Position numbers and translations under genes: made by a program. This document shows, piece after piece, positions 44,214 to 52,275 of a stretch of 52,275 bases of DNA. Source of the stretch: Methanosaeta sp. PtaU1.Bin112 (GTDB lineage: Archaea; Halobacteriota; Methanosarcinia; Methanotrichales; Methanotrichaceae). The notes under the pieces are model-generated. The model was not told where the DNA came from. It saw only the letters and a list, made by a program, of their open reading frames with translations, and did not search any database. How positions within the stretch are numbered: the first letter of the stretch is position 1; each line of letters starts with the position of its first letter. The stretch covers positions 1 through 52,275 of the forward strand of contig MVRL01000102.1 in NCBI GenBank assembly GCA_002067705.1. The letters run 5' to 3'.

Positions 44214-45023
44214 TTATCCCTCCCGGCAATAAAGAGTGCCTTTGGGATTCTTTCCCAGAGCAAAGTCGCCGGCGAACTTAGTATACCAACCATCGAGCTG
44301 TATCTCACCCAGCTTTACATTCTCTTCCCGGCCAACCTCAACAAAACCGGGTGAAGGCTGCTTTATACTGCCGCAGATGGCAATGGTGCCGCCATTCATC
44401 TCCGCACCCATGCCCCGTACTGCTGAGCCTCTCACCAGTATGAGCCCACCACTCTGCCGAATGCCGCAGAAGTTCTCCACATTTCCGGCTACTATTATCC
44501 GCCCGCCAACCAATCCCCCGCCCAGCTGGCTTCGAGCGTTCCCGTCTATCAGTATCTCGCCTCCGGTCATACCCCTCCAGCTTCCCCGATAGGCAGAGCC
44601 GATATGGTCCGCTCCGTTTCCCTTAATGTGAATCTGCCCGCCTCTCATCTCCATTCCCGTCCAGGACCCGGCATCTCCTCGAACGATAATGCTGCCGCCA
44701 GTCATCTCCTCGCCCAGATGCATGCCTGCCGAGCCTTGGATCTCTATCCTGCCCGCCTTCATGCCCTGGCCGATGCGCTTGACCCGGGAGACATCCCCCT
44801 CGATGATGATGCTGGTCTCTTCAGGCTTCCCTTCATCAGTCTGGCCAGCCCGGCCTATATCCACATCGAAGAACTCAGCCAGAGGAAGGGTCTTCGGTCC
44901 CTGCCAGAGAAAGAGCCCCTCGATCTCTTCCTTCTTTTTTCCGGCAAACAAATCGGGCCTGATGACCTCTGCCTCGACCATGATTCCTATGCTGCCCTTG
45001 GGTTTCAGAAGAATTTCTGCCAT
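44214..45023 (-). CDS. fwdC: Formylmethanofuran dehydrogenase subunit C
   Basis: The 269-aa subunit has a right-handed beta-helix of repeated GxGxGG-like turns (AGMHLGEEMTGGSIIVRG, RSQLGGGLVGGRIIVAG, GMGAEMNGGTIAICG), like the glutamate-synthase C-terminal domain. It lies in the Fwd complex between A/B subunits. Its ATG is 4 bp after the fwdA stop. Confidence 0.95.
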   Translation of the reverse strand: MAEILLKPKGSIGIMVEAEVIRPDLFAGKKKEEIEGLFLWQGPKTLPLAEFFDVDIGRAGQTDEGKPEETSIIIEGDVSRVKRIGQGMKAGRIEIQGSAGMHLGEEMTGGSIIVRGDAGSWTGMEMRGGQIHIKGNGADHIGSAYRGSWRGMTGGEILIDGNARSQLGGGLVGGRIIVAGNVENFCGIRQSGGLILVRGSAVRGMGAEMNGGTIAICGSIKQPSPGFVEVGREENVKLGEIQLDGWYTKFAGDFALGKNPKGTLYCREG

Positions 45024-45027
45024 GTCT

Positions 45028-46815
45028 TCACCTCCTCACCAGGGCTATAGTCTCTTGGGGACTATTGACCGGAATAGCCACAGGATTTGTAAGATACTTG
45101 TCAGGCACCGGATAGTTGGCATAGCCCACTGTGTAGTACTTGAACCATTCCTTGAGATCGGCGTGCATCTCCTTCTCCAGGCCTTCGTCAACATAAGGCC
45201 GGCAGTAGAACCTTCTGCCCTCCGGGACTGCCAAGATCTCACCCTTCCTGGCCACTACTCCGCCATCCTTGATGGTGTAATCCGGCCGGGCCAGCTTTGC
45301 TCTCAATGCTGGCGTATCGTTCAGGTCCAGCTTCTCAGGATTGATGTCATAAACGGTAACATCCCCGTCCGCACCCAACCCCAGGTGGCCTTTCCGGTAG
45401 GCCATGCCGATGGTTCGAGCCGGATTGGCGCGGGTGACAACGGCTATCTCGTAGAGGCTCATCTCCCGGTCCACCCCTCCGAGGCTTGACTTATCATAAG
45501 CCCACTTGTGGCATTCCTTGGCGGTGTCGTCTCTGGCCTTCTTGGACATCAGCCAGGTGATCAGCTGCGGATAGGATGTGAAGATGCCGCCGTTGGGATG
45601 ATCGGTGGTCATGATGGTCTTCCAGGGATCGTCAACAAGCAGCATAACCTCGAGGCCAATGGCCCACTGAACGCTGTGCACCGGACTGCTCTTCATATAA
45701 ACCAGCGAGAGCACCCCAGAGCCGCATTCCATTTCCACATCGCAGTTGGACCATTTCTGGCCGGTGAGCATGTAGAGGTCATGCTGGGCCGGGCCATCGC
45801 CGGTCATGGTTGTCGCCGGGCCGAATGGGACGCTACCGCTGTCGATCACCACATCGTCGACCTGGTTTATGTATTTGGCGAGGTCGGGCGCTCCAGAGCA
45901 GAAGTCCCTCCATGATGAGCCGCCATAGGCATTGAACTGGGCATGGGCCAGGTAGACGGTCTGCTTTCTTCTGGCGCTCTCCCGTGTCTGGGCCCACTCC
46001 AGGTCCGATCTGTTCTTGGCATCCAGTCCGGAGGTGATCATCAAAGAGTCCCTGGCAAGCTCCCAGTTGCCGGGATGTCCCAGATTATTGGCATGCAGAT
46101 GCAAGGACATGGGCAGTCCAAGCATCTCATTGACCTCGGCGAGGCCCCGGATGATCTCTCTGGGCGTTATCTCAAAGTGGATGTTGGGCTCGTCCAGGCC
46201 GTGGACATTCTTGGCCCAGCCCCAGTTCTCGACGCCGGCTGGATTTACGCATTTGATGCCGTAGGCTTTGTGGGCGCGCATCATCCAGGCAACATAGGCC
46301 GCTGCCTTCTCCAGGTCTCCCTCCTTGAGATAGCGCATGATAAACCAGTTGTTGCCCATAACCATGTAGGCTCCCATGTCCAGAATGGGTGTGGAGCGCA
46401 TCTCCTCATGAGTATGTCGGGCTTCCAGGGGCGGCATGGCGGCTTCAAAGACCGTGGTGTATCCCATAGCCGCGTAATCGTAGCCCTGCTTGTAGACGGA
46501 CGGGACTGTGTAGCCGCTGCCGCTGTGGGTGATATCCGTCTTTATCCTTGCCGATTTATAATGATCCTCGGGCCGCATGAGACGGCCGGCATTGACCTTG
46601 GCTCCGGCCACATGGGAATGGGAGTCTACGCCGCCCGGCATGACTGTCTTTCCAGCGGCATCTATAACGATAGCATCCCTCTCATAAGCTCCGCTGAGGT
46701 CTGAGACGATCGTTCCCTCTTTTATAAAAATATCAGTAACATCGCCATCTATTCCATTGAGGGGATCGAAAACATAGCCATTTCGAATGATCATAGTATT
46801 GGTAGTAGCTGCCAT
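45028..46815 (-). CDS. fwdA: Formylmethanofuran dehydrogenase subunit A
   Basis: This 595-aa amidohydrolase subunit joins formate to methanofuran at a binuclear metal centre. It has the metal His pair in VDSHSHVAG (His66, His68), the lysine in GIKCVNPAGVENW, the later His-containing segments LHLHANNLG and LAHAQFNAYGG, and a catalytic Asp in TDHPNGG. Its ATG directly follows the fwdF stop (TAAATG). A ring-channel for formate from FwdB to FwdA is known in the family. Confidence 0.96.
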   Translation of the reverse strand: MAATTNTMIIRNGYVFDPLNGIDGDVTDIFIKEGTIVSDLSGAYERDAIVIDAAGKTVMPGGVDSHSHVAGAKVNAGRLMRPEDHYKSARIKTDITHSGSGYTVPSVYKQGYDYAAMGYTTVFEAAMPPLEARHTHEEMRSTPILDMGAYMVMGNNWFIMRYLKEGDLEKAAAYVAWMMRAHKAYGIKCVNPAGVENWGWAKNVHGLDEPNIHFEITPREIIRGLAEVNEMLGLPMSLHLHANNLGHPGNWELARDSLMITSGLDAKNRSDLEWAQTRESARRKQTVYLAHAQFNAYGGSSWRDFCSGAPDLAKYINQVDDVVIDSGSVPFGPATTMTGDGPAQHDLYMLTGQKWSNCDVEMECGSGVLSLVYMKSSPVHSVQWAIGLEVMLLVDDPWKTIMTTDHPNGGIFTSYPQLITWLMSKKARDDTAKECHKWAYDKSSLGGVDREMSLYEIAVVTRANPARTIGMAYRKGHLGLGADGDVTVYDINPEKLDLNDTPALRAKLARPDYTIKDGGVVARKGEILAVPEGRRFYCRPYVDEGLEKEMHADLKEWFKYYTVGYANYPVPDKYLTNPVAIPVNSPQETIALVRR

Positions 46816-47844
46816 TTAAGCCGCCTCCCTTCGCTCCAACCATATCGCCAGAACCGGGCAGATCATGCTGCATGTGCCGCAGCTGCCGCAGGCATCCTGA
46901 TCCACCACTTTGACCGTGCCGTTCAGGACCTCTAGGAGCGGCTTTTCGTCCAGCTCATTGAGGTGTCCGGCCGCAAGATAAGGATCATAGAGTGCATTGA
47001 CCGGACAGGCGATGACGCAGTTCCCGCAGCCGAGACAGGCGTCCTCATCCGTCTTGAGAACGGAGGTCAATTTTGGCCTGGGTGCGGGAGCGCTCAGTTT
47101 CTTCTCCAGAGCTTTCTTTCCCTTCATCTCCGGGATTATGGCACTCTTGGAAACGGTGATGGCCCTGACCGGGCAAGCCTCCTGGCATGCTCCGCAGTAG
47201 ATGCAGGCATCCGCTCGGTGAGAGACCTTCTCCACCATCTCCGCTGCCTTGCCTTCTTTATTGAAGAGGGCATTGGCAGGACAGGTATGAACGCAGGTTC
47301 TGCAAGCCTGGCAGATATTGTCGTCCCGGAAGAACTGGCCGGAGAAGGGCTTCTGGAAAGTTATGGCTCCAGCCGGGCAGACCTGAGCACACCAGCCACA
47401 GTGTACACAGCGGCTGAGGTCTATCTTCGTCTTTCCTTCCATCCTCAGGCTTCCGTCTTCTGCCAGCTGCCTGTCCTCTATTTCAATGCAGGACTGCGGG
47501 CAGACATCAACGCACAGGCCGCAGTGCACGCATTTATCATTTACAGTCGTCGGCTGCATTGCCGCGCTGAGATAGGACTCGTCCCTTTCTGCCTTGCCAG
47601 CCGTGCGAAGCTCCAGAGCACCGGTGGGGCAGACGCGGGCGCAAAGAGCGCATAGGACGCAGGCTCCGCTCTTTTTCTTCTCAATGAAGTCCTTGTCAAT
47701 CAGACCTCGGGCCACAGCCCCCACTGAGCCAATGACCAGCTCCCCCTTTGGGCAGACCTGGACGCATGATCCACAGCCGATGCACTTTTCCGGCAGATAG
47801 ACATGCTGCCTATCATCTCGGGATTCCAGTAAAACCTCTCTCAT
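46816..47844 (-). CDS. fwdF: Polyferredoxin FwdF (eight [4Fe-4S] clusters)
   Basis: The 342-aa electron-carrying subunit shows eight CxxCxxCxxxC motifs, from CIGCGSCVQVCP near the N-terminus to CGSCGTCSMICP at the C-terminus. This is the cluster count of FwdF in the structurally characterised complex. It passes electrons to or from FwdB. It lies 129 bp after the FdhA-like gene and before fwdA. Confidence 0.94.
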   Translation of the reverse strand: MREVLLESRDDRQHVYLPEKCIGCGSCVQVCPKGELVIGSVGAVARGLIDKDFIEKKKSGACVLCALCARVCPTGALELRTAGKAERDESYLSAAMQPTTVNDKCVHCGLCVDVCPQSCIEIEDRQLAEDGSLRMEGKTKIDLSRCVHCGWCAQVCPAGAITFQKPFSGQFFRDDNICQACRTCVHTCPANALFNKEGKAAEMVEKVSHRADACIYCGACQEACPVRAITVSKSAIIPEMKGKKALEKKLSAPAPRPKLTSVLKTDEDACLGCGNCVIACPVNALYDPYLAAGHLNELDEKPLLEVLNGTVKVVDQDACGSCGTCSMICPVLAIWLERREAA

Positions 47845-47973
47845 CCGTTACCCTGCCTCCATTGAGATTGCAGGGAATGGCATAAAGAGCTTTTGCACGG
47901 CAGCGGAAAGAGGCCTGGAATTTGGATGATCTGGAAGCTTATCGGAAAAAAGTATATGATGATCCGCCAATTC

Positions 47974-50013
47974 TCACCCCATCGCTTCTATCCGGCATGC
48001 TGCCATCTTGTACTCCGGGATCTTGGAGACCGGATCGAGGGCATCGGAGGTTATGATGTTGGTTCCCTGCCAGTGGAAGGGCATAAAGACCATTCCGGGC
48101 TTGACCTTTTCAGTCACACGGGCCCTGGCTTCCGTCTCTCCTCTAACGGTTTTCACCCTTACCATGTCATCCTGACGGACCCTCAGCTCTGCAGCATCCT
48201 TGGGGTTGATCTCAACATAAAGCTCAAAGTCCCTTTCCAGAAGCGAGGGACTCCTGCGTGTCATGGAGCCGCTGTTGTAGTGAACCACAATTCTGCCAGT
48301 TGAGAGAAGGAGAGGATACATCTCGCTGGTCTGCTCGCCGGGAGGCCTGTTCACCACTGAGGCGATATTTGCCTTCCCATTCGGATGGGAGAACCGTTCC
48401 CTGTGCAGAATATCAGTTCCAGGGTGCTTTTCGTCCGGACAGGGCCAGCGCAGCCCTCCGATCTTAGAGATCCGCTCTTTTGTCATGCCTCCGTATTGAG
48501 GTACATTGCGGTTGATCTCCTTTAGGACATCCTCTGCAGAAGTGCCGCTCAGATCCAGACCCAGCCTTTTGCCGATCTCATTGATGATCCAGAGACCTTC
48601 CTTCGCCTCGCCCACGGCAGGCACTGCCTGGTCGATCCACTGCACCCGCCGCTCCATTGAGGTGTAGCTGCCGTCCTTCTCAGCCCAGGCAGCAGCCGGC
48701 AGGATGAGGTCTGCCATCTTGGCGGTGGCGGTCATGAAGATCTCCTGGACGATGAGAAAGTCAAGTTTGTCCAGCGCCGCTCTGGTCTTGTTGATATTGG
48801 CATCGCAGATGACGGGATCTTCTCCGATGAGGTAAAGGGCTTTGATTCGTCCCTCCAGCGCCGCTTCTGTCATCTCAGTTGCAGTCAGGCCCGGGCCGAG
48901 AGGCAGATCGTCTGCTTTCCAGGCAGCCTTAAAGAAATCCAGCGATTTTGGGTCAGAGGCTTTCTTGTATCCGGGATAAAATTCGGCCATGCCGCCCATA
49001 TCGCAATTTCCCTGGACGTTGTTCTGTCCTCGCATGGGCATGACTCCAGCGCCAGGCCTGCCTATTTGCCCGGAAATCAATGCAATTGTAGCGCAGGCTT
49101 TCACATTGTCTGTGCCGCAGACGTGCTGGGTGATTCCCATGGAGTAAAGCAGAGCGGAAGCAGGAGATTTGGCATAACTTCTCGCTGCCTTGATGATATC
49201 TGCTGCAGGGACTCCGGTCAGCTCGGCAGTCTTTTCGAGGGTAACATCGCTGAGGTTGGCCAGCAGCTCGGCAAAGCCTTCCGTTCTCTCACTGATGAAT
49301 CTCTGGTCTATCATGCCCTCGTCCACTATTACCTTCATCATGCCCCTCAAGAGGTCGATGTCGCTGCCGGGCTTGATTCTCAGGTGAATATCTGCCATCC
49401 AGGAGGTAGAGGTAATCCTCGGATCGGCCACGATAACCACAGCACCATTGTCTTTGGCCTTCTGCGCCCATCGGGAGACTATGGGGTGGGCCTCGGTGAA
49501 GTTTGTGCCGATGGCAAAGATGCACTGAGAGTTCTGCAGGTCGAGAAGATTATTGGTCATGGCTCCTGTTCCAAAGACTGCACCGAGTCCTACCACCGTA
49601 GGAGAATGGCAGAGGCGAGCACAGTTGTCCACGTTCGGGCTGCCGAGGAGACGGGCGAGCTTTTGCATCAAGTAATCTTCTTCATTGTTGCAGCGAGATG
49701 AGACCATGAAACCAAGAGATTTGGCTCCATGCTTCTTCTTGTTTCGAGCCAATGCTCCGGCTGCCAAATCCAGTGCCTCATCCCAGGAGATTCTGACGAA
49801 ATCTTCACCTATTCTCTTCAAGGGATACTTGAGCCTCTCCTCATGATTCAAGAACTCCAGAACAGCGTTGCCCTTGGGACAGAGAGCGCCCTCATTGGTC
49901 GGATGCTCTGCCATATACTCAATGCCGGTAGCTTTGCCTTTCTCTACTACCAGATACAAGCCGCAACCCACTGCGCAGTAGGGGCAAATAGATGGCATCA
50001 ATTTTGTGGACAA
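47974..50013 (-). CDS. fdhA: Formate dehydrogenase alpha-like molybdopterin oxidoreductase
   Basis: This 679-aa molybdopterin/tungstopterin oxidoreductase of the DMSO reductase family is closest in pattern to FdhA. The N-terminal [4Fe-4S] ligands are C10, C13, C17 and C45. The active site is NCARLCHSPTV with Cys135-His136 in place of the Sec-His of some FdhF. A complete MGD-binding C-terminal domain follows (ending EYKMAACRIEA). The start is TTG 50013, fixed by GGAGG 8 nt upstream. It heads the fwdFACDB operon, suggesting that formate or a low-potential donor feeds the Fwd reaction. Another family member (e.g. a second Fwd-like catalytic subunit) is less likely. Confidence 0.85.
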   Translation of the reverse strand: MSTKLMPSICPYCAVGCGLYLVVEKGKATGIEYMAEHPTNEGALCPKGNAVLEFLNHEERLKYPLKRIGEDFVRISWDEALDLAAGALARNKKKHGAKSLGFMVSSRCNNEEDYLMQKLARLLGSPNVDNCARLCHSPTVVGLGAVFGTGAMTNNLLDLQNSQCIFAIGTNFTEAHPIVSRWAQKAKDNGAVVIVADPRITSTSWMADIHLRIKPGSDIDLLRGMMKVIVDEGMIDQRFISERTEGFAELLANLSDVTLEKTAELTGVPAADIIKAARSYAKSPASALLYSMGITQHVCGTDNVKACATIALISGQIGRPGAGVMPMRGQNNVQGNCDMGGMAEFYPGYKKASDPKSLDFFKAAWKADDLPLGPGLTATEMTEAALEGRIKALYLIGEDPVICDANINKTRAALDKLDFLIVQEIFMTATAKMADLILPAAAWAEKDGSYTSMERRVQWIDQAVPAVGEAKEGLWIINEIGKRLGLDLSGTSAEDVLKEINRNVPQYGGMTKERISKIGGLRWPCPDEKHPGTDILHRERFSHPNGKANIASVVNRPPGEQTSEMYPLLLSTGRIVVHYNSGSMTRRSPSLLERDFELYVEINPKDAAELRVRQDDMVRVKTVRGETEARARVTEKVKPGMVFMPFHWQGTNIITSDALDPVSKIPEYKMAACRIEAMG

Positions 50014-50440
50014 TTAAATTCCTCCGAAAGTAAGCAGACAGGTTTTAAAGCAGATCAAGATCATTGGGCCTTCTTGACAATGGCCACTCTGAATACACTC
50101 TTTTTTGGTATGATGAATATTACCAGGCATATCGTCCCTGCCGCCATACTCTTTCCGCCCAGGGTTTAATAATGTTTGCATTGGGGTTTGATTCTATGGA
50201 ATGGAAAATAAGGGCCAAGGCCGCTTATTGGCGTTCTAGGGACAAATATGTGCATCGAGAATGTGCATCGAGCGGATTAGTCGGATCTTGATCCAATGGC
50301 AGTGAAAGGCATTCGGCCAGGGTGGGTCGATTATTTTTCCAATCGTATCCAAATAATCATGTCCGATTGTTGAATAATAGGCATCCTCGCAAAAAACCGC
50401 CTTGCTAGAGGCAGAGGCATAAAAAATTAAGTGAATGCTT
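50014..50440. other. 427-bp upstream region of the fdhA-fwd operon
   Basis: The strong Shine-Dalgarno GGAGG lies at about 50021-50025 (minus strand). Further upstream is an imperfect hairpin, AATAAGGGCC...GGCCGCTTATT at about 50206-50228, and a 13-bp near-repeat GTGCATCGAGA/C at about 50250-50272. The operon promoter must lie here, but no confident TATA box is picked. Short plus-strand frames are judged spurious. Confidence 0.4.
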
Positions 50441-50848
50441 TTATGCTGTAATCTTGCTCTTTGCGATATATTTGATTAGATCCGGGCCAAGTCTAGCTTT
50501 CTTCTGGATTTGGCTTGCCAGATCTTCCATAGAGGCACCGCCGGCAACCAGGGAACTGATCTCCTCTACAGTTGCATCCTCAATGGTAAAGTATTCGTCC
50601 AGATCTTTTCTATGGCCCCATACATCTCCTTCCAGCAGCTCGATGCCTTGCATGTCCAGAAATACCTGAATGGCGCTGGACATCGTCTTATGATAGGATG
50701 GAGGGACCTGAATCATCCTCAGTCTTGGACATCTTTGCATCAAGCCGAGGAAATCTACATTGCTGGCGCGAAAGGCCAGATGAACCATCTTCTCATTAGG
50801 ATTGAGATTTGAAATCTCATTTTTTGAGCTAACTACTCTAAGCCTCAT
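50441..50848 (-). CDS. DUF1699 family protein
   Basis: This 135-aa protein is of a family found in Methanosarcinales. The start MRLRVVSSKNEISNLNPNEK, with LAFRASNVDFLGLMQRCPRL, VPPSYHKT and ELLEGDVWGHRKD, is characteristic. The function is unknown. There are palindromic sequences 40-65 bp upstream. It is monocistronic. Confidence 0.85.
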   Translation of the reverse strand: MRLRVVSSKNEISNLNPNEKMVHLAFRASNVDFLGLMQRCPRLRMIQVPPSYHKTMSSAIQVFLDMQGIELLEGDVWGHRKDLDEYFTIEDATVEEISSLVAGGASMEDLASQIQKKARLGPDLIKYIAKSKITA

Positions 50849-50888
50849 TCAATTCTCCCAGACAGTAAAGAACATTCACTAGTATTAA

Positions 50889-50911
50889 TAGACACTTAAA
50901 GTGTACACATG
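50889..50911. promoter_or_regulatory. cluster of palindromes upstream of the DUF1699 gene
   Basis: ACACTT A AAGTGT (50892-50904) is a 6+1+6 dyad and overlaps GTGTACAC and CACATGTG. The group lies about 45 bp from the DUF1699 ATG, in operator position; no regulator is known. Confidence 0.35.
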
Positions 50912-51028
50912 TGAATAGATCGATATGCTTGGATTATACACATACTCATAAAAAAATTCCGCTGGCTATTTAATGTACTAAAATAGACAAAGATGACAAA
51001 ATATTTCAATTCCATTCTTGAATCTGAA

Positions 51029-51065
51029 AGGTTTAGATGAATACGAAAAAGGCATCTCTAAACCT
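51029..51065. repeat. inverted repeat with small bulge
   Basis: AGGTTTAGATG (51029-51039) pairs with CATCTCTAAACCT (51053-51065) apart from a 2-nt bulge. It is not followed by a T-run. Its role is unclear. Confidence 0.5.
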
Positions 51066-51240
51066 CCGCATTAGCTCTATCAGGAGCATGCTTAAAATAT
51101 AGACAGAATGAAAGCTCTAATCCAGATACATAAAGAAGAAAAATGCTTCGTGGCAATCGATCGATAGCTTTCGATCTCATAATGGATTTGATCAAAGATA
51201 AAATAAAATCGGTAGTGTGCTGAGTTGATATCAAAAATGG

Positions 51241-51320
51241 CTCCAACCATGTACCATTTTTATATCAAGAGCTCATGACCAAAGGTCACCCTTGATGATG
51301 AAAGTGGCACATGGTTGGAG
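51241..51320. repeat. 80-bp palindromic element, MITE-like
   Basis: CTCCAACCATGT at 51241-51252 and ACATGGTTGGAG at 51309-51320 are perfect inverted ends. Pairing continues inward with 18 of 20 matches, and an inner dyad contains TCAAG/CTTGA and GACC/GGTCAC. Weaker symmetry extends outward to about 51228-51333. The spacer has no coding frame. It could be a small non-autonomous element or encode a long RNA hairpin. Confidence 0.55.
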
Positions 51321-51424
51321 GTATTTTTATACCAATTAGCTACACTGCCATCAGAATTGCAGCCAGCTCAAAAGCCTAGGCAACCTTTGTAAGATATCTT
51401 CAGTTTTTGCTCATCTGCATCAAT

Positions 51425-51635
51425 GGCTTAACGTGGGCCTTTGAACTGAATCCGTGCTCTCTTCCGGGACCCCGCGCGCGTTGCCCGGTTTCACGCGAGT
51501 TCTGGCGGGGGCTGTCTTTCCGGGGCTGGACCGCTCCCTGCCCCCGTGGCCACGGGGACATGCCACGAGCAAGGGGATGCTGTTATTCTCGCGGGGCGCA
51601 CAGCAGCCCCATCGACCTTGCAGCATGGCTAAGCC
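51425..51635 (-). ncRNA. Structured-RNA candidate, SRP-RNA-like helix 8
   Basis: This GC-rich island in AT-rich flanks has ends that pair (GGCTTA at 51635-51630 with TAAGCC at 51430-51425) and internal hairpins such as GGGGCTGCTGT / ACAGCATCCCC and CCCCGTG / CACGGGG. A tetraloop-like stretch, CCCGGAAGAGAGCACGG (about 51452-51468), resembles SRP helix 8 (GGAA loop followed by AGCA). A GTGAAACCGG motif also resembles SRP RNA. At 211 nt it is shorter than normal archaeal SRP RNA, and the usual 5' domain is not obvious. A TATA-like TTTAAAT lies about 40 bp upstream (51672-51679). No protein frame fits. Confidence 0.4.
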
Positions 51636-51671
51636 AGATCAAGTTAATAGTAATTATGGAGCCCAATCTCC

Positions 51672-51679
51672 ATTTAAAG
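51672..51679 (-). promoter_or_regulatory. TATA-like element upstream of the RNA candidate
   Basis: Minus-strand CTTTAAAT, between 5S rRNA and the GC-rich RNA candidate. It would place a transcript start near 51649, consistent with a separate transcription unit, although read-through from the rRNA operon is also possible. Confidence 0.3.
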
Positions 51680-51699
51680 ATACAAAGAAGTAGTTAGGT

Positions 51700-51826
51700 G
51701 AGCATGGCAGCGATCCATATTTCCCGAGGGCTCGCGCACCTGAGTACAGTATGGAACGTGGACGGGCTTATCTTCTGAGTTCGGAAAGGGTTCAGGAGTC
51801 TCCCCGTCGCTCTGGCCGCCATGCTC
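51700..51826 (-). rRNA. rrf: 5S ribosomal RNA
   Basis: The minus strand reads GGCGGCCAGAGCGACGGGGA, CCTTTCCGAACTCAGAAG and TACTCAGGTGCGCGAGCCCT, the core of archaeal 5S rRNA. The ends GAGCATGGC and GCCATGCTC form helix I plus an extended processing stem. The mature ends are a few bases inside the given limits. Confidence 0.95.
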
Positions 51827-51830
51827 GAAT

Positions 51831-51892
51831 CCAAAGCCCGGATTCGAACCGGTAGGATGCCTTCCCATTTTAAATTGAAGGCATTTCTTTGG
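51831..51892 (-). other. tRNA-like element without a D arm, 23S-5S spacer
   Basis: On the minus strand, CCAAAG pairs with CTTTGG as an acceptor-like stem. A single hairpin (ATGCCTTC ... GAAGGCAT) follows, then a T-arm with CCGG-TTCGAAT-CCGG. No D arm is present, and the 12-nt loop of the hairpin is not anticodon-like. It lies exactly between 23S and 5S. It may be a degenerate tRNA that serves as a processing signal. Confidence 0.5.
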
Positions 51893-51919
51893 TTAAAGTG
51901 CACATGTTTTTAGCTTTGC

Positions 51920-52275
<356 letters not shown>

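Noticed and set aside
50064-50291. Plus-strand frame of 75 aa upstream of fdhA
   Set aside because: It has no family, no good start signal, and lies in the operon's promoter region.
51058-51246. Minus-strand 62-aa frame
   Set aside because: AT-rich spurious frame without ribosome site or recognisable domain.
51425-51635. GC-rich block as RNase P RNA
   Set aside because: The conserved RNase P P4 motifs (GGAAAGTCC and ACAGAA types) were not seen on either strand.
51407-51697. Overlapping open frames in the GC-rich block as proteins
   Set aside because: Both strands are open because of GC content; the products have no protein-like pattern and RNA pairing is strong.

Overview
The window looks like chromosome of a methanogenic archaeon of the Methanosarcinales, most likely Methanothrix (Methanosaeta). 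The evidence is an archaeal S11/RpoD pair with an Fe-S-type RpoD, a complete formylmethanofuran dehydrogenase operon, Tfx, NrpR and DUF1699 proteins, two tandem Methanosarcinales-type S-layer domains, and a 23S-5S rRNA end. The genus is an inference from gene content and style, not from a database match.

Layout. Positions 1-1181 hold the end of rpsK (S11), rpoD and a tRNA-Leu(GAG). 1259-5866 holds a PLP decarboxylase, a truncated GNAT acetyltransferase, a dockerin-type/metal-chelate-binding fusion and a decayed aldehyde dehydrogenase. 5867-15392 is rich in exported proteins: an alkylsulfatase-like metallo-beta-lactamase, a C13-type protease with a propeller-like front, an unknown membrane-anchored protein and a 1010-aa S-layer-related protein, with a cytoplasmic alpha-amylase among them. 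15836-22051 is a branched-chain amino-acid-type ABC transporter: two near-identical livK lipoprotein genes divergent from livHMGF.

22154-29294 holds a secreted metallophosphatase, an N-terminally truncated adenosine deaminase downstream of an unknown secreted protein, an MTH1187-type thiamine-binding protein with a Cys-rich partner, another Cys-rich protein, a 5'-truncated substrate-binding protein and a DUF6125-like protein. 29332-36523 holds a large TPR protein, the regulator Tfx, an acylphosphatase-like protein with a 21-bp minisatellite coiled coil, a LeuA/CimA-family synthase without a canonical start codon, a charged helical protein and a DUF72 protein. 36704-41438 holds a PolB2-like B-family polymerase that has lost catalytic residues, small ORFs around it, a small secreted protein and a stand-alone IorA-like thiamine-diphosphate enzyme.

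41683-50013 is the metabolic centre: an NrpR-domain protein converging on a minus-strand operon ordered fdhA-like, fwdF, fwdA, fwdC, fwdD, fwdB. It encodes CO2/methanofuran chemistry with a formate-dehydrogenase-type molybdopterin subunit as first gene, which suggests formate- or ferredoxin-linked electron delivery to CO2 reduction. 50441-52275 holds a DUF1699 gene, a palindromic element, a GC-rich structured-RNA candidate, 5S rRNA, a tRNA-like element lacking a D arm in the 23S-5S spacer, and the 3' end of 23S rRNA, all rRNA on the minus strand.

No CRISPR array, integrase or transposase was seen. The best candidates for new biology are the fdhA-fwd operon, the inactivated polymerase with its small neighbours, the GC-rich RNA candidate, the D-armless tRNA-like spacer element, and the repeat-built acylphosphatase-like protein.
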